Positions 57,573-64,000 of a stretch of 64,000 nucleotides of DNA are shown here, one piece after another (positions within the stretch are counted from its first letter, which is position 1; each line of letters begins with the position of its first letter). The position numbers and the translations under genes were made by a program. The stretch is from Astrocystis sublimbata (taxonomy: Eukaryota; Ascomycota; Sordariomycetes; Xylariales; Xylariaceae). The notes below the pieces were generated by a model, which was not told where the DNA came from, did no database searches, and worked only from the letters and a program-made list of their open reading frames with translations. The DNA lies in assembly GCA_022453515.1 (NCBI GenBank), contig JAJNNY010000096.1, forward strand, positions 1 to 64,000, written 5' to 3'.

Positions 57573-59918
57573 ATGGCGTCTTCGTGCACAATCACAATGG
57601 TGAAGGAAGATGTCTCTCTAGCTGGAAGCACTCTGGGAAGTGAGGCGGATTCGGTCGGGAATGCAGACAAGCAATTGGAGGAGACCGAATGCCTGACAGA
57701 TTTGCACCGCTGGCGGGTCCATGCCGAGAACGGAAGACATACATGGAAGTATCTCGAAAGCGACCAAGACTTGTCGCAAGACCCAAAGCAGAGGTTTCAC
57801 GAGGCTTACTGGCTGGGCCTCGGCAATGAAGGGACGCCAGAGCCAGAGAAACAACCAGACGGGCGGAACAGGACTGTTTCGGATGTTGTTCAGTCGGACA
57901 AAACCCAGGAAACATTGAACGCATTGGAGAAGGGAAGTAGCTTCTTGCGCCAATTGCAGATGGACGATGGTAGCTGGGGGTCCAATTGCGATGGGCCCAT
58001 GTTTATCACTGCCGGCATCGTCTTTGCCTGTTATATTGTCGGGGTGCCCATCTCGCGGCCTCTAAAGCAGGAGATGTGCAGGTACCTTCTGACCACCCGC
58101 AACGACGACGGTGGTTGGGGCGTATACCTCTCGGGCCCTTCAACCGTCTTTGGCACCGCCATCAACTATGTCATGCTGCGCATCTTGGGATTGGGCCCAG
58201 AACAGCCCGCCTGCAAGAAGGCTCGCGAGTTGTTGAAATCCATGGGCGGTGTCATTGGCATACCGACCTGGGGCCGGTTTTGGCTCTGCATCATGAACTT
58301 GTACGACTGGGATGGCATCGTACCTTTACCGGCCGAGGTGCTGCTGACGCCACGGGCCTTCCCCCTACACCCAGCCAATTGGTGGATGCCAATTCGCAAC
58401 ATCTATTCGGGCATGTGCTATCTTTACGGATACCGATTCCAGGCACAGGAGGATGATCTGATTAGGGTTATCCGCAACGAGATCTATGGTCAGAAGTCTT
58501 ACAGCGAAATCACCGACTGGAAAGCTTACCGGTCGTACGTTAACACTGTCGACCTGCTCAAGCCCAAGTCGTCAGCCCAGTCGATCATGGTGACGACCAT
58601 GAACTTTTGGGAGCGGTTCATGCAACTACCCGTTGTTAAGGGAATACGTGCACGGGGCCTAGATGAAGCGCTATTCCAAGTCGAGGCTGATGTGCAGAGC
58701 ACCGAATATTGCAGTTATTCGCCCGCTTACTGGGGCGTTGATATCATGGTGCTTCAGCATGCCCATGGGTCCGATAGCCATTGGGTCCGAGGTATGGCAC
58801 CGCACTTCACAGATGGCCTGTGGATGTGCCGTGAAGGGCTGGCAGCGTCCGGGACGGATGGGAACGCAGTGTGGGAAACAGCACTGTCGATCTCAGCCAT
58901 ATGCTCATCCACACAGCTGCTGACCGACAATGACCTCAGTCCTGCTGCCCTAGAGTCTTTGAATGCCGCTCTCGGGTTCCTGGGGGAATCGCAGCTCCTT
59001 CACAATAGCATGGGTATTCATCGCACCTATCGCCATCCCAGAAAGGGCGGGTGGCCGTACAGCACCCGCATGCAGGGATACATCGTGTCTGACGTGACAG
59101 CGGAGACACTGATGGCAATCATGCAGGGCTATCGGGTACCCGGCGTGTCGAAACGGGTCCCGATCGAGCGTCTGCAGATGGCCGTAGACTCGCTCATTGG
59201 ACTGGAATGCAACGGGTCCGGCTTCGCAGCATATGAGCCCGTCCGCGGCTGGGAGATGGTGGAGCTTTTCAACATCACCGACACGTACGAAGATTGTATG
59301 ATTGAGCGGCGCTACGCCGAGACGACGGGTGCCGTCCTGATGGCCTTGAATGAGTTCAACGCCGAACATCCGACATACCGTCAAGATGACATCCGCCGCT
59401 GCATCAAGGGAGGCGCGGCGCATCTCGTACGGTCGCAATATGCGCACGGCGGCTGGATAGGCACCTGGGGCGTCTGTTTTTCGTTTGCGACCATGTGGGC
59501 TCTGCAGGGTCTCGCTTGCGCGGGACTCACGGAGCGAAACTCGCCGGCTGTCAGTAAAGCTTGCGCGTTCCTCCTAAAACACCAGAACGCCGACGGCGGT
59601 TGGGGCGAGTCCCTCTCGAGCTACCAGGCGAAGGACTACGTTGCGGAGCCGGAAGGCAGCCAGGTGCCGAACACAGCTTATGCCATCATCGGCCTTCTCG
59701 CAGCTCGGTGCACTGACCGGGCGGCCATTGACAAAGGCATCGGGTTCCTAACGAGATCGCAGCAGGCGAGCGGGGAATGGTTGCCCGGAACTCTGGAGGG
59801 CATATACACACCACCATGTGGCTATCGGTATCCCATGTATAAGTTTCACTTCCCGCTGAAGGCAATTGCTAGTTATTCACGGCGTTATGGGATAAATGGA
59901 CTGAAGTCAAGTCGTTAA
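57573..59918 (+). CDS. Oxidosqualene-cyclase-family triterpene synthase
   Basis: Intronless, ATG at 57573 (the longer frame starts with TTG), 781 aa, the usual OSC size. Conserved repeats are in order: 'WRVHAENGRHTWKYL', QW-type 'QMDDGSWG' and 'NDDGGWGVYLSGPSTVFGT', 'WWMPIRNIYSGMCYLYGY', 'GTDGNAVWETALS', 'RKGGWPYSTRMQG', 'GGWIGTWGVCFSFATMW', 'NADGGWGES' and a C-terminal 'WLPGTLEGIYTPP'. The catalytic acid motif is DVTAE (Asp507), where lanosterol-type enzymes have DCTAE; the Cys partner of the Asp is replaced by Val. The C-terminal segment also departs from the usual NKxCxIxYxxYxxxFP pattern. It probably cyclises 2,3-oxidosqualene (possibly squalene) to a triterpene other than lanosterol. It is adjacent to a bZIP and a P450. 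Lack of introns is unusual beside the multi-exon neighbours. Confidence 0.9.
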   Translation: MASSCTITMVKEDVSLAGSTLGSEADSVGNADKQLEETECLTDLHRWRVHAENGRHTWKYLESDQDLSQDPKQRFHEAYWLGLGNEGTPEPEKQPDGRNRTVSDVVQSDKTQETLNALEKGSSFLRQLQMDDGSWGSNCDGPMFITAGIVFACYIVGVPISRPLKQEMCRYLLTTRNDDGGWGVYLSGPSTVFGTAINYVMLRILGLGPEQPACKKARELLKSMGGVIGIPTWGRFWLCIMNLYDWDGIVPLPAEVLLTPRAFPLHPANWWMPIRNIYSGMCYLYGYRFQAQEDDLIRVIRNEIYGQKSYSEITDWKAYRSYVNTVDLLKPKSSAQSIMVTTMNFWERFMQLPVVKGIRARGLDEALFQVEADVQSTEYCSYSPAYWGVDIMVLQHAHGSDSHWVRGMAPHFTDGLWMCREGLAASGTDGNAVWETALSISAICSSTQLLTDNDLSPAALESLNAALGFLGESQLLHNSMGIHRTYRHPRKGGWPYSTRMQGYIVSDVTAETLMAIMQGYRVPGVSKRVPIERLQMAVDSLIGLECNGSGFAAYEPVRGWEMVELFNITDTYEDCMIERRYAETTGAVLMALNEFNAEHPTYRQDDIRRCIKGGAAHLVRSQYAHGGWIGTWGVCFSFATMWALQGLACAGLTERNSPAVSKACAFLLKHQNADGGWGESLSSYQAKDYVAEPEGSQVPNTAYAIIGLLAARCTDRAAIDKGIGFLTRSQQASGEWLPGTLEGIYTPPCGYRYPMYKFHFPLKAIASYSRRYGINGLKSSR

Positions 59919-60872
59919 GTTTTGTGCGAGAGCCAAGAGGAGGGTGGCGATGTGAGATGACATGGTGGAATTGGAGGCCTGAATGTTTCTGCCTGTCCGA
60001 AGATCGTGGGTGGTAAAGGTAGTGGTAAAGGTAAAGGTGATGGCCTGGCTGTGGCTGCGAGGTGTGAGGGGTCTGGGTTGGTCTGGATTCAGCCGGTAGC
60101 TCCTGCTGCCCCTGGGCCTTGAGGCACCTTCCCAACGCCAGATAGGGAGCAGCCCAAAACAGAGGACCACAACAACTGCAACACACACACTCATCTTTTT
60201 CTATTTATTCATGTATATGGGTCTTGTGCTTGAGTTTTGCCTTTGCGTGGTAATTTCTCTAATTGTTGCGTATCGAAATGATGAATTGATATATGAAGAG
60301 CCGAAGACGCTTACACGCTGCTTCGTTGTTGCTGGGTAACGGGTGTTGCTGCCTCATACGGTGTGCTACCGCACTGTACTGACCCTTCCAGCAATGGCGC
60401 TAGCCACTCTTACCAATCACCGCCCTCTTTCCTCTGTAATAACAAAAAACATACAGCTTCTCTTGCTTCATCTCTTGCTTCATTCTCAATCCTCTCTACC
60501 CTGTGAGGCAACGCATTTATCGATTTCAAAATAAAGGCTTCAATGAAATATTTACATAGCTCTGGTTCTCCTAACCGCTACATACTTATCTGGGCAAATT
60601 TAGAATCTGGACTACGCGACATTCTTGCACTTCTTGTGTCGTAATGTCGCATAGCTCCCATTATTACGCAGGTGGTAGGTGCCCAAAGAATTGTTTATCA
60701 CGGTTCAGGTTCAACTTCCCCGCTCCAGCTATCGAATGCCCGACGAATCCCCAGCAGTGCTATTGGATGAAAGATGACCGACCTTGCAATCAAAAGTCAA
60801 TAGATGGTACACATGATGCTTTTCCTATCCATTATACATCGCATATTATAAGTTGAAGTTGAATTTGACATC
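59919..60872. other. Intergenic region
   Basis: A minus-strand frame to about 60194 has a hydrophobic start but then low-complexity sequence and overlaps the cyclase end; I do not accept it. Nothing else is seen. Confidence 0.45.
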
Positions 60873-62895
60873 ATGAAGCCTGATGTGAAACCAACACTCT
60901 GCGCGTCTTGTTCTAGCATCCCCTGGGAGTTCTTCATTAAACATGAGTTTAGTTATGTTCACAAGCCATCTTTAGGCGCACTCGTAGAATCCGTGGAAAA
61001 TGGATGTGAGTTGTGCAGCGCCCTGTTCTGGAGCCTTGATCTTCGAATCAATCGACCAAACCTCTTCAGCGAGCACGTCATCCGAATACGTCGACGGTTC
61101 AGTTATAGATTTCCGGACGCTGCCATTGTGTTGCACTCTGAGACGTCGCCCGATGGAGGTATCATATGCGTCGAATGCCCAAATACCGACGGATTTCCCG
61201 GTTATTCGAGTGTGCCTGTCATGCAGTTCACGCTGGACTCACAAATAAATCGCCGCGATATCCAAGACTTGAGAGGCGCATCCAACGCATCGCCTGAAGT
61301 GACAGCTATGGTGAGGGGATGGATTGATAACTGCATCACCCATCACTATAAATGCAAAGAACATGCCTCACACTCTGCTTCTTTTCCTACCGATCTGATT
61401 GATGTGCAGCCTCAAGATGGGCTGACTGATCTGCGACTCGTATCACGCGCGACTTTAGAGAGCCATGTCAGATATCTCACACTGAGCCACTGCTGGGGAG
61501 CGAATGTTGAAGAATGGAGAGGGATGATGACGACTTATGGCAACATACGTGATCGCCGAAGAAGCATACCCTTCGAGCACCTCCCGAAGTCATTTCGAGA
61601 CGCCATAAATCTTACCCGCAGCTTGAACGAGCGGTACCTCTGGATTGACGCCCTATGCATACCGCAAGACGATCGCAAAGGATTGCAGAATGAGTCGTCG
61701 ATGATGGATCTCATTTATTCAGGATCACTCTGTACCATTTCAGCAAGTGCGGCAACCTCTGCAACTAAGGGCATATTCACCGATCGAAGCCACGTCCCTG
61801 GCAGTCTAGTCCTACCCGAAGCCAGCGGCCTACGATCTGGCAATGTCACCCTGCACCCCTTACACCCCAAGTTCTTCTCCTTGCTCGAGTCGGAGAAGAC
61901 ATCCACGCGGGGCTGGTGTCTGCAAGAACGCCAACTATCCCCGAGAATTGTGCACTACACTGCATTCCAGGTCCTATGGGAATGCAAAGAAACCTACAAA
62001 GTATCCGAAATCAACCCCATAGGTGACGAAATCCCTTCTCTCCACAGAGACGAGTACCTCGACCACCCTCCACGCGTTCCTCATAATCTTCTATATTCGA
62101 TCTGGAACGGCGCCGTGCTGTACGAGGAGTATCCGCCTCCAACCAATATCGACTTCCTCCGACCAAAGTACATATACTTCGCGCTTCCCGAGCTGAAGGC
62201 TCCGAGGTGCCACGACTTGTTCAAAGGACTGTACCTAGCCAGAGAGCCAAAAGAGGACACCATAGGAGACTGGTACGGCCAGTACCAGAAAGAGGTCAAT
62301 GTCGTCGGCACCCTTCGCGCCCGCATGATCGACGACTACTGCAGCTGGTACAGGCTGGTCGAGGAAGTGTCCCAGAAGCAATTCACCCACTCCACCGATC
62401 ATACGCCGGAAGACACAGCATGTCTACATCGGCGCCGCGACGCTCGAGATACTCAATGTCGATCTAATCCCGTTGTCTCAATGGAATCCGACGGGAGAGG
62501 TCCGAGCCGGCACGCTAAGTGTTTCCGGGCTACTCCAGCCCGCTTCGGCGGTCGGGCAGCCCGATAGTAATGATGAAAGTGGTGAAGGGCTCTCTCGAGC
62601 ACTTAGACCGTCCTTTGCAGGGGCGGATTTCAAGGAGGAGCTGGGGGACGAAAGTTTCGTATGTTTTGACATGAATGACGACTCGAACTTCGATGGCATC
62701 ATTTACTGCCTCTGTCTATCAATAGCAGCGAGGAAGCCGATGCAAGGCAACGAATCTCCGAGCCGTCATGTTTACGGATTGGCGCTGGTACCGACTCGTG
62801 AGGGAGAACAGGAGTATAAGCGCATAGGTTGGATCTGGACCTCGCTTCAGTTCTGGCAGCCTACCTTAACGAAATCGCATCTCACAATTGTATAG
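60873..62895 (+). CDS. HET-domain heterokaryon-incompatibility-type protein, disturbed near C-terminus
   Basis: ATG at 60873. An N-terminal Cys-rich segment (LCASCSSIPW, GCELCSALFW) is followed by the HET domain: 'VRYLTLSHCWG', 'LPKSFRDAINLTRSLNERYL', 'WIDALCIPQDDR', 'SSMMDLIYSGSLCTISASAA' and 'TRGWCLQERQLSPRIVHYT'. HET proteins trigger cell death after fusion of unlike strains. The first frame ends at 62567, but from about 62425 another frame continues with a proper family C-terminus ('VRAGTLSVSG', 'VYGLALVPTREG', 'RIGWIW') to 62895. Either a weak intron (GTGTCC...ACACAG, about 62366-62414) joins them in phase, or a deletion has removed the usual 'DRLxALSGLA' block and shifted the frame. Confidence 0.8.
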
Positions 62896-63544
62896 CTGCT
62901 AGCGAGAGCACCCCCGCAAGACTTTTAAACCCGTGGTGGCGAGCCTCGAGCCTCCTTTCCTGCGCCGTAGCGCTAGCCTCATCACATCATGCCTCTAAGA
63001 GCTATCACCGACACATCAGAATTACCTCTCGATGTTTGTCTTACTAGCAAGTGTACAAATTGGCCGTTCTTCGTCTGACCAATACTGTCGATGCGCAGAT
63101 CATCCCGGCTCCAGGGGCAGCAATATATGTGCACTGAATACATACTAAGTAGATCAACTGTAAGGGGGTGATGTTGGATAGCATCGCCCCCATTATAAGG
63201 CCTTCGAGGCCTTCTCAGGCCCCCAGGCCCATGATTACAGGTGAGGGTGTACCTAAAGTACCGGGCAGGGATGTATCGCTTTGCGGAAGTTTATGTCCGG
63301 ATCATGCGAAAACCGCATCTTGGTGATGGCGCAGTTACCTAAGCGTGCCAAGCAAGGGTGCCAAGAGTACTGGATCTAAGTACGCGGTCGCGTATCATCG
63401 TTCACCTATTAAAATATACCCCAACGTCGTTCACGATTCCAGCCTAGCATTTCACGCCGGTGCCGTAAAATCACGGCCAGCAAATTCCTGAGTCATCCAT
63501 AGAGCGCCTACCACTCACCCGTCATTCGCCCTACGAATTGAGAA
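62896..63544. other. Intergenic region
   Basis: No supported gene; promoter of the small gene at 63545 is expected at its right end. Confidence 0.45.
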
Positions 63545-63886
63545 ATGGCGCAGACAGTCTACAGACGACCATGGTCGCAATGGATCGATATAACAGTCGT
63601 TGGGTCGCTCACCATCGCGTGGTTCTACCTTTTGCTTGCGAACGGTCTCCTCTCGCCCCCGACCGTAATCACCGGCGCAATTGACATCGTGCTCCTAGCC
63701 GTGTTCAGCGTCTTCGACCCCGAAACCACAATCATGAGCCAGGGAACCCTTGCAGACGGCACTGTGGTCAAGGTCCGGCGACCGCTTGTGGGCCTGCGGA
63801 GATGTGAATCGCAGGTTGGCTTGACCGGTGGCTACGAAGTTAGAGTGGATGGATATCGCTACGAGCCGGCCTATATCCGCATTTGA
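63545..63886 (+). CDS. Small putative membrane protein, 113 aa
   Basis: ATG at 63545 in a good start context (GAAATGG). It has a short basic start, two hydrophobic segments (about residues 14-36 and 40-58: ITVVGSLTIAWFYLLLANGL, ITGAIDIVLLAVFSVF), then a soluble part with 'GTLADGTVVKVRRPLVGLRR' and a Tyr/Arg-rich end. The composition and the Gly-x-Leu beta-like tail look like a real protein. No family is recognised, and it may continue in a further exon beyond the window. Confidence 0.45.
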   Translation: MAQTVYRRPWSQWIDITVVGSLTIAWFYLLLANGLLSPPTVITGAIDIVLLAVFSVFDPETTIMSQGTLADGTVVKVRRPLVGLRRCESQVGLTGGYEVRVDGYRYEPAYIRI

Positions 63887-64000
63887 GACATTCCCGTGAA
63901 ACATGGACGGAAGCATCATCAGTATGACGGTGTGGCTTGACTGACGTCTACGCGTCGAGTGCCTAGCTTCAGCCACTAGCTGAGCTACGAAGCTGCCGTG

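Noticed and set aside
57573..59918. Squalene-hopene cyclase instead of oxidosqualene cyclase
   Set aside because: The acid motif is DxTAE, not DxDDTA, and the N-terminal WRxxxxxGRHTWxYL region is of OSC type.
59869..60194. Minus-strand 105/95-aa frames with a hydrophobic start, possible secreted peptide
   Set aside because: They overlap or abut the cyclase 3' end, become low-complexity Thr/Phe repeats and have no recognisable pattern.

Overview
The window reads as the end of a chromosome of a filamentous ascomycete (Pezizomycotina, probably Sordariomycetes). The evidence is three CCCTAA telomere-type repeats at base 1, short spliceosomal introns of about 45-65 nt, a HAC1/hacA gene with the 20-nt Ire1-type intron, an AA9 lytic polysaccharide monooxygenase, a HET-domain gene, and AT-rich repeats whose coding remnants carry C-to-T changes typical of repeat-induced point mutation (RIP). 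The species cannot be named from this sequence alone.

Layout. 1-6.4 kb: a 5'-truncated Tad-type LINE joined to telomeric repeats on one side and to a Ty3/gypsy element on the other, then a pogo/Fot1-type remnant, all decayed. 6.8-16 kb: an unrecognised 381-aa gene, an O-methyltransferase, and a Pth11/rhodopsin-like membrane protein carrying a 1.9-kb pogo element with 45-bp perfect inverted repeats inside one intron. 16.6-30.5 kb: a decaying secondary-metabolite locus with a UstYa-like pseudogene, a DHA2-type MFS transporter pseudogene and a hybrid NRPS-PKS of tenuazonic-acid-synthetase architecture (C-A-PCP-KS, plus an ACP-like tail). Each of these three has an in-frame stop that one CpA-to-TpA change would create.

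31-50 kb holds mostly intact genes: a secreted chitin-binding protein with a bacterial-lysozyme-like domain, an AA9 LPMO, an intron-containing tRNA-Thr(CGT), a DUF726/TMCO4-like lipase-fold protein, HAC1, and an ESCRT-III CHMP1-like protein. A short two-exon Cys/His-rich gene follows at 50 kb.

52.6-60 kb contains a cytochrome P450, a bZIP regulator and an oxidosqualene-cyclase-family triterpene synthase with an unusual catalytic motif. All three are open and spliceable, so this is the best candidate for an undescribed working pathway here: cyclase makes a triterpene, P450 oxidises it, bZIP controls both. The right end has a HET-domain gene disturbed near its C-terminus and a small putative membrane protein. 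Long stretches without recognisable genes (17.2-21.8, 32.1-35.2, 42.7-48.8 kb) separate these islands.
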